From Linderina pennispora (lineage: Eukaryota > Kickxellomycota > Kickxellomycetes > Kickxellales > Kickxellaceae): a DNA stretch of 36,899 nucleotides. Below, piece by piece: positions 9,300 through 18,469 of the stretch. How positions within the stretch are numbered: position 1 is the stretch's first letter; every line of letters starts with the position of its first letter. The stretch spans positions 1 to 36,899 of the forward strand of contig NW_024468336.1 of assembly GCF_002104995.1 (NCBI RefSeq), read 5' to 3'. A model generated the notes under the pieces. The model was not told the DNA's origin. It saw only the letters and a list, made by a program, of their open reading frames with translations, and ran no database searches. Position numbers and translations under genes: made by a program.

Positions 9300-10826
9300 A
9301 TGTTCCAAGGACACAAAGAGCGGCAAGCCAAGCTGCTGCCGCTGTTTGCGCCCGAGCTGCGCGCCATGCGGCTGGCGTTCGCCAAGGGTCTGTGGCAGAT
9401 GTTCATTGTTTTCACAATCGTGTTCTGGGTATCGATCAGCTTCCTGTTTGGCGCAGGCTACGACACGTCGCGGCACATGCACGAGGCCAAGGTGTATTTG
9501 CGGGACTTTGACAACACGGAGGTGTCGGGGATGCTGCAGCAGGTGATGCTGAAGGCGTTCGATCAGAAGAACATGCCGACGATCGTTCCGGTCAGCGCCA
9601 AGCAGTTCCCGACGGACCAGTCCGTGCGGCACGCGGTGTGGGAGGGCGATGCCTGGGCGGCGATCACAATCAACCAGGGGTTCGGCGAGCAGCTGACCAG
9701 CGCATTGTATACGGGCGCAGCATACGATCCGTTGAAGGCAGTGACGCTGGTGTCGGAGGAGTCGCGGCACTATTTCAAGGTGCAGACGGTAACCAAGACG
9801 ATCGAGGCGGTGCTGGCGGGGACTGCGGCGCCGTTCACGCAGCTGGTGTTCAGCAAGGTAGCGTCGGCCGACGGCTCGTCGGTGGGCGACGTGATAGACC
9901 GGGCGAATCCGGTGGCGCTGGTGCAGCCGTACAGCTTCACGACGGACAATATCGCGCCATATCACTTTGACCTGTCGATGTACATCTTGTCGGTGACGCT
10001 GTCGCTGGGCATGGTGATTGGGTCGTTCATTCCGTCAAACATGTGGAAGACCATCGAGGAGCCGTTCTTCAAGCAGGTCAAGGTCAGCCAGGTGATCATG
10101 CTGCGCGGCTTCATCAACGTCGCCTGGGCCTTTATTATCTGCCTGCAGGAGACCGGCATTGTGTTCGCCTTCCGCGGGCCGTCGTGGTCGCCGACGGTCG
10201 GCGATTTCTTCGGCATCTTCGGCATCCTGCTGCTCAACACATTCGCCTTCACCTTCTTCATCGACTGCCTGCAGAACTGGATGCACCCGCGGTTCCTGCT
10301 GGCCACCTACTTCACCACGCTGTTCGTCAACATCTCTGCGGCCATCTTCGGCACCGAGCTCAACAGCCACTTCTTCCGCATTCTCTACGCCACGCCGTTC
10401 CTCAACAGCGGCTTCACCATCCGCACGCTGCTGACCCGCGGGTCCTACAACAAGATCAAGTTCTCGATCACCATCAACGTCCTGTGGGCGGTCTTTTGGT
10501 GGATCCTCTCCACTTTCCTGATTGCCCGCAAGGCCCGCCTGGTGCGCGCTGGCAAGCTGCTGATGGCCAACATTCCGCCGCCCCCGCAGCCTGCACCTGC
10601 CCCTGCCCCGGCGGTTGCGGCTGCTGCTGGCGAGCCCGAGAAGAAGAGCCTGCCCGAGGACGACCTCCCCAGCGCCGGCACTTCGTTCACCGACGAGTAC
10701 TCGTCGTCCAGCGACCGCGAGGAGTCGCCCAGCGCCGAATCGCATGCCACGGTCAACCAGCACCGCGATGCAGGCCGGAGAAAGTCCGCTGATGCAGTCT
10801 CTGACATTGAGATTAAAGATTGCTAA
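9300..10826 (+). CDS. SNG1/DUF3533-family multi-pass membrane protein
   Basis: A 508-residue protein read from M-F-Q-G-H-K. The open frame begins at 9228, but that part is a T-rich leader, so the downstream ATG is chosen. Architecture: a short basic N-terminus, TM1 (about 33-52), a large soluble domain (about 55-220), then five more membrane spans (near 226-245, 268-290, 303-325, 330-355 and 390-412). A cytosolic tail rich in Pro, Ala, Ser and acidic residues follows. This one-plus-five layout is that of yeast SNG1 and related fungal proteins (nitrosoguanidine resistance, linked to plasma-membrane lipid homeostasis). ABC-2-like membrane proteins share it, but there is no ATPase domain here. 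Substrate unknown. Confidence 0.75.
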   Translation: MFQGHKERQAKLLPLFAPELRAMRLAFAKGLWQMFIVFTIVFWVSISFLFGAGYDTSRHMHEAKVYLRDFDNTEVSGMLQQVMLKAFDQKNMPTIVPVSAKQFPTDQSVRHAVWEGDAWAAITINQGFGEQLTSALYTGAAYDPLKAVTLVSEESRHYFKVQTVTKTIEAVLAGTAAPFTQLVFSKVASADGSSVGDVIDRANPVALVQPYSFTTDNIAPYHFDLSMYILSVTLSLGMVIGSFIPSNMWKTIEEPFFKQVKVSQVIMLRGFINVAWAFIICLQETGIVFAFRGPSWSPTVGDFFGIFGILLLNTFAFTFFIDCLQNWMHPRFLLATYFTTLFVNISAAIFGTELNSHFFRILYATPFLNSGFTIRTLLTRGSYNKIKFSITINVLWAVFWWILSTFLIARKARLVRAGKLLMANIPPPPQPAPAPAPAVAAAAGEPEKKSLPEDDLPSAGTSFTDEYSSSSDREESPSAESHATVNQHRDAGRRKSADAVSDIEIKDC

Positions 10827-11289
10827 TAGAACATGCCTCTTTCTGCGGCTCAAACACACGTTATATATCTTTTCTTTTCTTTTGCGCTAATAACATCTGC
10901 TGAACTCAGCCACACTTCAAGGATCGTCCTTCTCCAAGCCCCTGGGTGGTGCCGGACGAGAGAAAGCGCATCCTGATGCTTTACTCTGCATTACGAAGCG
11001 GCGCAAAAGAAAACAAATGGCTGCGAATTTCTTGTGACATCACACCACATCGGGCCTCAGCCACTCAGCGCAGCCGCCTCCCCCGCACATTCTCGACAAG
11101 CGCGCACAGTTCGCGTTGCTTCGTGGCCATGAGCCTGACGCTATTCGTTGAGGGGCTGGCCTCCCTTGGCTCCGCTTTCATTACACACCAGCCCATTTTC
11201 TCACCACTGTCCGCACACCCCGTTTACTTTTCTGGCTCTGTTGTGCAGGCAGGCCTCTCACATACGCGATTTTCGTTGAGCAAAAGGGA

Positions 11290-11295
11290 ACGCGT
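11290..11295 (+). promoter_or_regulatory. Candidate MCB (MBF) element upstream of the reductase
   Basis: ACGCGT, 285 bp before the reductase ATG and about 175 bp before its TATA box. In yeasts this hexamer directs G1/S expression of DNA-synthesis genes, including ribonucleotide reductase. A single hexamer can occur by chance. Confidence 0.3.
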
Positions 11296-11470
11296 GCGCG
11301 CGCGAGAGTGTGGGTTGAGCCCGCTAACCCCGGCCCTCCTTCTTTGTCTGGTATAGGACGCCAAACGGACGCCTAGCGTAGAACGTGAAGAGCGCGCGTA
11401 GCGAAAAAGTTGGGCACCAGTCGGAAGTTTTTTTTTTTTTTTCTCCATCACAACAAAGCGCGATGAGTTG

Positions 11471-11479
11471 TATAAAAGG
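11471..11479 (+). promoter_or_regulatory. TATA box deciding the reductase start
   Basis: TATAAAAGG lies about 105 bp before the ATG at 11580. It falls within the longer open frame that would start at 11463, so that upstream methionine is unlikely to be used. Confidence 0.5.
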
Positions 11480-11579
11480 CATGCTGGTCGGCCCTCTGTA
11501 TCAGCGGTTTCTCACTACTTCCCGACCCTGGCATATTCCGTTCTACACTTTGCACACCTCCACAACTGTAACAAACAAA

Positions 11580-13706
11580 ATGACACCCCCGGTCATGTCA
11601 GCAGCCTCGCCAGCATCAGCATCCAAACAAGTCTACGAGACAAACAAGAAGCGGATGCATATGAGCTCAGCCAGCCCGAATTTCCTGGGCACGGCAGCCA
11701 GCGAGCACTCGCCCAAGTTCGCGCTGGACAAGGACTTTGTTGCATCATACCGCAGCGTGGCGCCGCCCTTTGGGTTCAACGGGCTGGGCGAGATCGTCTA
11801 CCGGCGCACATACTCGCGGCTGAAGGCCGACAGCACGCGCGAGAAGTGGTTTGAGACCATCGAGCGCGTGGTCAACGGGACATTCCATCTGCAGCAAAAG
11901 TGGCTGGCCCAGAACAACCTGCCCTTTGACGCAGCCAAGGCGCAAAGGCAGGCGCAGACCATGTACGACAAGATCTTCCACATGAAGTTCCTGCCGCCTG
12001 GCCGCGGCCTGTGGGCCATGGGCAGTCCATTGACCGAAGAGCGCCAGCTGTACGCGGCCCTCAACAACTGCGCATTTGTCAGCACGGGCCGCATGTGGGA
12101 GGGCGAACACACGGCTGCGCGGCCCTTCGCATTCCTGATGGACGCGGCCATGCTTGGTGTGGGTGTCGGCTTTGACACCAAGGGCTCGGTGGCAGCCCGG
12201 GAGCAGAACATCTTGGTGGGAGCCCCCTCGACCCGTCCGCAGTCGACATTTGTCATCCCCGACTCGCGCGAGGGCTGGGTCGAGTCCGTCGGCCTGCTGA
12301 TCGACAGCTACCTGGATCCAAAGTCAACCGATCAGTTTGACTTCGACTACAGCCAAATCCGCCCCGCCGGCCTGCCAATCAAGGGCTTCGGCGGCGTGAC
12401 CAGCGGCCCCGAGCCTCTGCACGAGCTGCACGATGCGATCCGCCAGACGCTGGACCGCAACTCGGGCAACCCGCTGTCGGTCAGCTCAATCGTCGATCTG
12501 ATGAACCTGATTGGCAAGTGCGTGGTGTCGGGCAACGTGCGGCGCACCGCCGAGATTGCCTTTGGCGACCCGGCCGACGCCGAGTACATTGATCTGAAGA
12601 ACTACGAAGTCAACCCGCACCGTGCGGCCTACGGCTGGACTAGCAACAACTCGGTGTTTGCGACTGTGGGTATGGACTATTCGGATATCTGCAAGCGCGT
12701 GCAGCTGAACGGCGAGCCCGGGTTCCAGTGGATGGAGAACGCGCGCAGGTATGCGCGCATGGGCGAGGAAACCGACAGGGACTCGCGTATCGAGGGCGCC
12801 AACCCGTGCAACGAGCAGTGTCTCGAATCGTACGAGCTGTGCTGCTTAGTCGAGACGTTCCCGGACAACCACGCAACGCTGGCCGAGTACCTTGACACCC
12901 TAGAGAGCGCCTTTCTGTACGCCAAGACCGTGACCCTGGCGCCGACGCACTGGCGCGAGACCAACCGCGTGATGCTGCGCAACCGCCGCGTCGGTACCAG
13001 CATTTCGGGCGTGGCGCAGTTTGTCACCCGTCGCGGGATCGACCAGCTGCGCGTCTGGCTGGACGCCGCATACCAGCGCATCCAGCAGATCGACACGCAG
13101 GTGTCGGAGCTGTTTTGCGTGCCGACCTCGGTCAAGACCACGTCGGTCAAGCCCTCGGGCACCGTGTCTCTTTTGGCCGGCGCTACGCCCGGCATGCACT
13201 ACCCTGAGTCGCGCTTCTGCATCCGCCGCGTGCGCATCTCCAAGCTGTCCGACCTTCTGCCAGCGCTCGAGGCCGCCGGCTACTACATGGAGGACGATGT
13301 GGTTGACCAGTCGTCGATGGTTGTCGAAATCCCGATCGACCACGGGGAAGGCATCCGCGGCCTTGAAGCCGTGTCGATGTGGGAGCAGCTAGCCTTGGCT
13401 GCCTTCCTTCAGAAGCACTGGTCGGACAACCAGGTGTCGTCCACCATCACCTTTGACCCAGAGCGCGAGGGGCCGATGCTCAAAAATGCCCTGGATTACT
13501 ACCAGTACCAGCTCAAGGGCATTAGCTTCCTGCCGCGCCTCGACTACGGCGCCTTCCCACAGATGCCCTACGAGGCCATCGACGAGGGGAAATACAGAGA
13601 GATGATCAAGCACATCAAGAATGTCGGCCTGCATATGGTTGAGGACACGGACCAGAACGAGCCCGAGGCTGAGCGCTACTGCAGCAACGACAGCTGCACT
13701 CTCTAA
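11580..13706 (+). CDS. Adenosylcobalamin-dependent (class II) ribonucleoside-triphosphate reductase
   Basis: A 708-residue protein, close to the ~740 of the monomeric Lactobacillus-type RTPR. It reduces ribonucleoside triphosphates to deoxynucleotides using a thiyl radical generated from coenzyme B12, without the iron radical subunit of class I enzymes. Motifs seen: F-L-P-P-G-R-G-L-W-A-M-G (138-149); active-site Cys164 (L-N-N-C-A-F); N408-P-C410-N-E412 with the thiyl cysteine; and Cys421, eleven residues later, as the redox partner of Cys164. A C-terminal C701-x4-C706 pair for re-reduction has the spacing of the bacterial enzyme. G-T-V-S-L-L-A-G is also present. The start is set by the TATA box and the A-rich A-A-C-A-A-A-A context before M-T-P-P. 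The frame is intact and intronless. In fungi this enzyme is known only from early-branching groups; origin by old bacterial transfer is inference. Confidence 0.93.
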   Translation: MTPPVMSAASPASASKQVYETNKKRMHMSSASPNFLGTAASEHSPKFALDKDFVASYRSVAPPFGFNGLGEIVYRRTYSRLKADSTREKWFETIERVVNGTFHLQQKWLAQNNLPFDAAKAQRQAQTMYDKIFHMKFLPPGRGLWAMGSPLTEERQLYAALNNCAFVSTGRMWEGEHTAARPFAFLMDAAMLGVGVGFDTKGSVAAREQNILVGAPSTRPQSTFVIPDSREGWVESVGLLIDSYLDPKSTDQFDFDYSQIRPAGLPIKGFGGVTSGPEPLHELHDAIRQTLDRNSGNPLSVSSIVDLMNLIGKCVVSGNVRRTAEIAFGDPADAEYIDLKNYEVNPHRAAYGWTSNNSVFATVGMDYSDICKRVQLNGEPGFQWMENARRYARMGEETDRDSRIEGANPCNEQCLESYELCCLVETFPDNHATLAEYLDTLESAFLYAKTVTLAPTHWRETNRVMLRNRRVGTSISGVAQFVTRRGIDQLRVWLDAAYQRIQQIDTQVSELFCVPTSVKTTSVKPSGTVSLLAGATPGMHYPESRFCIRRVRISKLSDLLPALEAAGYYMEDDVVDQSSMVVEIPIDHGEGIRGLEAVSMWEQLALAAFLQKHWSDNQVSSTITFDPEREGPMLKNALDYYQYQLKGISFLPRLDYGAFPQMPYEAIDEGKYREMIKHIKNVGLHMVEDTDQNEPEAERYCSNDSCTL

Positions 13707-13795
13707 AGCTCCGATTCTTGAAGCGTCTTGTGGTGGAAACTATTTGCTCGGCTGGTGCCGCCCTGTTACCTTTAGAGCCTAGCCTTCAATTTTTA

Positions 13796-13801
13796 AATAA
13801 A
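13796..13801 (+). terminator. Possible polyadenylation signal of the reductase
   Basis: AATAAA about 90 bp after the stop codon, in a T/A-rich stretch. Confidence 0.35.
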
Positions 13802-14503
13802 ATTATTTTTGTAGCAATTCGCTGTCAGCACACAGCCCACTCGTTATTTTTTTTTTCTACTCGTTAACATGTGGACATGCAAGAGTGCCCCGCTGCCAGC
13901 CGGCTCTAAACCAGAATTGCTTTCATGTAAACAAGCTTCAGCTGTGCACTAGATTTTCTTAGCTCCGCCGCAGTACTGGCCGAAAACCGGTCTGAACTAT
14001 TGCGGCAGCCATGTGGTCCCGACGGTCCCGCAAAAGGAAAGAAAACAGCTTTGATTTGCATGTGTGCAGTGCCGCTAATATACGTTGCATGTGTCATATG
14101 AACAAGTGCAGCCAACTTCCGGACCTGAATGACCAGCGCGCTGGAAAAAAAAAAATTAAAAACCAAAAGCGAGGCAGGAACGCAGGCAGAGACCGGAGCC
14201 ACCTTTGATCCACAAAATAACTCGAAGTCCGAGAAAGTACGCGCTTCTAGCATCGCTAATTGGCAGACTCTTGCTCCACCGTTTTGAAATCCGCACTGGA
14301 AGCAGCATGCAAGACAAGCTTCTATCTTGTATTTCAGAAAAGGTCCGAATAGAACCAGCAATGAAACAGCTCCGGCATTACCTTACCACCTCGATTTCGA
14401 CAAAATCACGCTCCGCTGTGCTGCGAATTGACCGAGAAATGGGCCACATTCAGCTCCTTTGTATTGCCCCATCTCCATGCATAAAGCTGCCGTCCTTTCA
14501 GGC

Positions 14504-14510
14504 TATAAAA
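14504..14510 (+). promoter_or_regulatory. TATA box of the first tandem chitinase
   Basis: TATAAAA about 185 bp before the ATG, followed by a long C/T-rich leader (about 14580-14690). Confidence 0.45.
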
Positions 14511-14692
14511 ACCGTCTTGACACCCTCAATGGTTAGACTCTACAAACCAACTCCACAGTAAACTATCCTAGTTGTTATCTTCGCTCACTATCTCTCCCCT
14601 CCCTTTACGAGCACCCTGCGCTTGTCGCTTTACCTCTCCCTCCCTAACCCCTCCCACCCGATCATACCATTAATACTCCCTTCCCCTGAACT

Positions 14693-16063
14693 ATGACTTT
14701 TGCTCGCTACCTCCTTGCTGCCGCTGGTCTGGCAGCTGTTGCGTCCGCCGCCTACAACCCTACCTGCTCCAACAACATCGTCACCTACTGGGGACAGAAC
14801 AGCTGGGGTGGAGGTCATCTCAACGATCCCGCTAACTGGGAGAAGGACCTTGCCGCCTATTGCCAGGATGACACTTTCGACATCATCAACCTGTCGTTTG
14901 TGACCAACTACAACCTGACTGGTCTGCCTATTCTGAACCACGCTAACCACTGCGAGACCCCCTTCCCGAACACCAAGACCATGCACTGCCCTGCCATTGG
15001 TGCCGATATCAAGACGTGCCAGGCCAAGGGCAAGAAGATCGTGCTGTCGCTGGGCGGCGGTGGTATCTACTCCTACTCTCTCAGCACTGCTGCTGAGGGA
15101 AAGCAGTTCGCCGATACTGTCTGGAACATGTTCCTCGGCGGATCGCACCAGTACCGTCCTTACGATGACGCTGTCCTGGATGGTGTCGACCTCGACATTG
15201 AGTCTGGTGCTCATGATGGCTATGTTGCATTCATCAACCAGCTGCGCACCTACTTCAACGGCGCATCGAAGAAGTACATCATCTCTGCTGCTCCGCAGTG
15301 CGTCTTCCCTGATGCTAACCTTGGCACCACTTTGAGCGGTGCCTGGATCGATAACGACTATGTCCAGTTCTACAACAACCCGTGCAACCTGGCCAACATC
15401 AACAACCAGTGGAACTTTGACTACAAGAGCTGGGACACTCTGACCAAGGCCAACCCGAACCCAAACTCCAAGATGTACGTTGGTCTGCCTGCTGGATCAG
15501 GCGCTGCTGGTAACGGCTACTTGGATCTGAACACGCTGCAGGCTGATCTGAAGCAGCTGTACACCAACTACACTTCGACGTTTGGTGGCATCATGCTGTG
15601 GGATGCGTCGTGGTACTCGAACAACCAGGCATATGTCTCCAGCCTGGCTAGCTGGGTCCGTGCTAACATGAAGTGCGGCTCTACTCCTCCGACCAGCACC
15701 ACCACCTCGGTTGGCCCTACCTCTACGACCTCGGCTATCCCGACCAGCACCACCAAGACCTCGGTGGGCCCGACCTCGACCACCTCAACTATCCCGACCT
15801 CGAGTGCGCCGATCACCACCACCACCGCCACTCCTACCAGCTCGTCGGCTGCCCCGACCTCGACCACCTCGGCTTCGGGAACCGGCCCTGTTGCTGGCGG
15901 CCCTTGCTCGTCTCAGAACACATTCCAGTGTGCTGACAGCACTGGAAAGAACGCGGCGTACTTTATCTGCAACAACGGCGCCTGGCTCCAGCAGGCGTGC
16001 GGCTCTGGAACCGCCTGCTTCCAGTCGGGTTCGTCCATCTACTGCAACTGGCCATCGGCTTAA
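14693..16063 (+). CDS. Secreted GH18 chitinase with Ser/Thr linker and Cys-rich chitin-binding module
   Basis: A 456-residue protein: signal peptide (about 1-19), hevamine/class III-type GH18 domain (about 21-328), Thr/Ser/Pro linker (about 329-400) and a C-terminal module (about 403-454). The catalytic signature D163-G-V-D166-L-D168-I-E170 is complete. The terminal module has six cysteines (405, 413, 426, 436, 442, 451) with aromatic residues and resembles CBM19, the chitin-binding module of yeast Cts1-type chitinases. The linker holds an 18-residue repeat (54 nt period from 15704) beginning T-S-V-G-P-T-S. The enzyme should act outside the cell or in the wall. The barrel is nearly identical to the tandem neighbour 0.9 kb downstream, from which it differs by having the linker and binding module. 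Confidence 0.93.
   Translation: MTFARYLLAAAGLAAVASAAYNPTCSNNIVTYWGQNSWGGGHLNDPANWEKDLAAYCQDDTFDIINLSFVTNYNLTGLPILNHANHCETPFPNTKTMHCPAIGADIKTCQAKGKKIVLSLGGGGIYSYSLSTAAEGKQFADTVWNMFLGGSHQYRPYDDAVLDGVDLDIESGAHDGYVAFINQLRTYFNGASKKYIISAAPQCVFPDANLGTTLSGAWIDNDYVQFYNNPCNLANINNQWNFDYKSWDTLTKANPNPNSKMYVGLPAGSGAAGNGYLDLNTLQADLKQLYTNYTSTFGGIMLWDASWYSNNQAYVSSLASWVRANMKCGSTPPTSTTTSVGPTSTTSAIPTSTTKTSVGPTSTTSTIPTSSAPITTTTATPTSSSAAPTSTTSASGTGPVAGGPCSSQNTFQCADSTGKNAAYFICNNGAWLQQACGSGTACFQSGSSIYCNWPSA
15704..15811 (+). repeat. 54-nt tandem repeat in the chitinase linker
   Basis: Two imperfect 54-nt units start at 15704 and 15758, each encoding about 18 residues opening T-S-V-G-P-T-S-T-T-S. This is typical of expandable O-glycosylated linkers. 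Confidence 0.6.
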
Positions 16064-16978
16064 ATTTCCTTTCTTTTTCGACCTATGCTCTGAGCTTGCA
16101 GTAAAAGAGAGATTAATGAGCGAAACCCCCTTGGAAGTCCGCACTTCCTTAAACCTGTTGCATGTAGAATGAATAGGCTTGCCAGAAACCTGTTTATCCC
16201 TCCCCTTAAAACAACCTAATGGTGATTGGCATATATTGCAATTTGCGCAGCAAATGATATTGGCTTGGCGCTAAATGAAACGGCTGTGCGAGCTCGGAAC
16301 TACGCGTGCAGCAGGTGGTAGTAAATGCAGGCCAATACACCGAGATACGCATGCTTGTTGACCGAGCTCACTGGCGAGAGAGAAGCTTAATGCACCAGCA
16401 CTTGCATGATTCCCATTGCTTTATTGCATGAACAGGTCCATGTGTCAGTCCCGCGGTCTTTCATGAGATGGCTTTCCATAGAACGAGAGATAATCACATG
16501 GCAGACATGTAGCACACTTTTCTATTCCGACAAAAGGCCCATTTAGGGGAGACATGGAATTTCCCTCCCTGCCACGGTGCTTGCCCAGCATGCAGCTAAT
16601 GCATCCACTTTTCTAGACCCGCTACTGCCTCACCAAACCCAATAGAAATATGCCTTATATTCCTCACCGTATAAATTATTTGGCGACATTTATTTGTCTA
16701 TAGCAAAATGTCTGTTCTGTAGAAAGCAAATCCACATGAAGTATGCCACTAATGTCCGCTCATGTATGATTGCGCAATTGTTTTTCCGACATTCATAGCT
16801 GTTGCTAATAAACATTCGCAAAATTGCTTGCATCCGTCTGATAAGGTCAGTATCATAGATACGTTCTTTCATTTACAGGCAAGTATAAAAGAAGACTCCT
16901 GATACCACTCCACCAGATACTGCATCCACCAGCAAGCCTACTAATATCCTCCTTTCTACGATTCACTCTTAATCCGAC
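16064..16978. other. Spacer between the tandem chitinases
   Basis: About 0.9 kb, AT-rich. It is not shared with the flank of the other chitinase, so the similarity is confined to the coding region. No gene seen apart from the second chitinase's promoter. Confidence 0.45.
16884..16890 (+). promoter_or_regulatory. TATA box of the second tandem chitinase
   Basis: TATAAAA 95 bp before the ATG at 16979. Confidence 0.5.
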
Positions 16979-18022
16979 ATGGTTTCTTCTCGCTTCATCC
17001 TTGCTGCCGCTGGTCTGGCAGCTGTTGCGTCCGCCGCCTACAACCCTACCTGCTCCAACAACATCGTCACCTACTGGGGACAGAACAGCTGGGGTGGGGG
17101 TCACCTTGATGATCCCGCCAACTGGGAGCGACCCCTTGCTAGCTACTGTCAAGATGATACTTTCGACATCATCAACCTGTCGTTTGTGACCAACTACAAC
17201 CTGACTGGTCTTCCCGTCCTGAACCATGCATTCCACTGCGAAACTAAGTTTAACGGCACAAACACCTTGACTTGTCCAGATATCGGTGCCGATATCAAGA
17301 CGTGCCAGGCCAAGGGCAAGAAGATCGTGCTGTCGCTGGGCGGCGGTGGCATCTACTCCTACTCTCTCAGCACTGCTGCTGAGGGAAAGCAGTTCGCCGA
17401 TACTGTCTGGAACATGTTCCTCGGCGGATCGCACCAGTACCGTCCTTACGATGACGCTGTCCTGGATGGTGTCGACCTCGACATTGAGTCTGGTGCCCAT
17501 GATGGCTATGTTGCCTTCATCAACCAGCTGCGCACCTACTTCAACGGCGCATCGAAGAAGTACATCATCTCTGCTGCTCCGCAGTGCGTCTTCCCTGATG
17601 CTAACCTTGGCACCACTTTGAGCGGTGCCTGGATCGATAACGACTACGTCCAGTTCTACAACAACCCATGCAACCTGGCCAACATCAACAACCAGTGGAA
17701 CTTTGACTACAAGAGCTGGGACACTCTGACCAAGGCCAACCCGAACCCAAACTCCAAGATGTACGTTGGTCTGCCTGCTGGATCAGGCGCTGCTGGTAAC
17801 GGCTACTTGGATCTGAACACGCTGCAGGCTGATCTGAAGCAGCTGTACACCAACTACACTTCGACGTTTGGTGGCATCATGCTGTGGGATGCGTCGTGGT
17901 ACTCGAACAACCAGGCATATGTCTCCAGCCTGGCTGGTTGGGTCCGTGCCAACATGAAGTGCGGTGCAGCTGTCGCTCCTGCTCCGATTTCAAGTGCCCC
18001 GGCCGCTGCTCCCACTGCTTGA
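16979..18022 (+). CDS. Secreted GH18 chitinase, catalytic domain only
   Basis: A 347-residue protein: signal peptide (about 1-19), then the same GH18 barrel as the previous gene with the catalytic signature D163-G-V-D166-L-D168-I-E170. After the last shared cysteine (about residue 328) it diverges into a short Ala/Pro tail and stops, so the Ser/Thr linker and chitin-binding module are absent. Two short blocks in the N-terminal third (residues about 41-61 and 78-103) differ strongly from the neighbour, while the rest is almost base-for-base identical. A chitinase without a binding module would be expected to act on more soluble or exposed chitin; that is inference. Confidence 0.92.
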   Translation: MVSSRFILAAAGLAAVASAAYNPTCSNNIVTYWGQNSWGGGHLDDPANWERPLASYCQDDTFDIINLSFVTNYNLTGLPVLNHAFHCETKFNGTNTLTCPDIGADIKTCQAKGKKIVLSLGGGGIYSYSLSTAAEGKQFADTVWNMFLGGSHQYRPYDDAVLDGVDLDIESGAHDGYVAFINQLRTYFNGASKKYIISAAPQCVFPDANLGTTLSGAWIDNDYVQFYNNPCNLANINNQWNFDYKSWDTLTKANPNPNSKMYVGLPAGSGAAGNGYLDLNTLQADLKQLYTNYTSTFGGIMLWDASWYSNNQAYVSSLAGWVRANMKCGAAVAPAPISSAPAAAPTA

Positions 18023-18469
18023 ACACCCCTGTGATGATGCAGTATCCCTAAATATCCTTCTTTTTCTTTCTTATGAATGGTATGGAGAATTTCATCTATA
18101 ACTACAGCTCAGATTTCCCGAGGTGTGAATGTGCTGCCGTCCCCTGAAGCTATCTTCTAAAAATATAGGGGATCGACATGGGGATTCCACAATGCACTTT
18201 TGCGCACTATTAATAAAATCTGTATGCGCGCATCTGCGCAAAGCTATGCAGTGATTTGCTAAAAAGAGTAGTCTTTGTAAGGATATCTAAAGATAGGCTG
18301 CCAGGTATCCTTGGCACCATCGTTGTAGCGAAAACACGGCCATTATCAACATACAGCTGGGTCTTGATAGCATAAATGTAGCCCGAATCTCTCAGAGACG
18401 CGCTCTCATCAGCATACGTTCCAACTCTTGCATTTCCTTACCCATTCCACTTGCATTTCCCACTAAAGT
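18023..18469. promoter_or_regulatory. Spacer and promoter before the serine protease
   Basis: 447 bp, AT-rich. A TATA-like CATAAATG lies at 18371-18378, about 98 bp before the protease ATG. No gene seen. Confidence 0.35.

Larger units (their letters stand above)
10827..11579. promoter_or_regulatory. Promoter region of the ribonucleotide reductase
   Basis: A 753-bp spacer. It contains an ACGCGT (11290-11295), which matches the MCB/MBF cell-cycle element, a T run (about 11427-11441) and a strong TATAAAAGG (11471-11479). No gene is recognised. Confidence 0.45.
13707..14692. other. Spacer between reductase and chitinase
   Basis: About 1 kb. Holds the reductase 3' end signals and the chitinase promoter. 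Open frames here have no protein-like features. Confidence 0.45.

Noticed and set aside
9258-10859. Long minus-strand frames (235 and 274 residues) opposite the SNG1-like gene
   Set aside because: Arg/Gly/Val-rich composition typical of frames antisense to GC-rich coding DNA; the sense strand encodes a clear membrane protein.
11385-11579. N-terminal extension of the reductase as a mitochondrial presequence
   Set aside because: The segment contains a TATA box and T-rich leader sequence, so it is most likely untranscribed or 5' UTR.
10827-11579. Cobalamin riboswitch upstream of the B12-dependent reductase
   Set aside because: No B12-box consensus was seen, and such riboswitches are not known in nuclear fungal genes.
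13906-14561. Open frames of about 120-150 residues in the spacer before the first tandem chitinase
   Set aside because: No consistent protein composition, no motifs, and overlap on both strands.
14630-17500. Long antisense open frames opposite both tandem chitinases, similar to each other
   Set aside because: Their similarity follows from the near-identical sense genes. They lack independent protein features and arise from the codon pattern of GC-rich genes.
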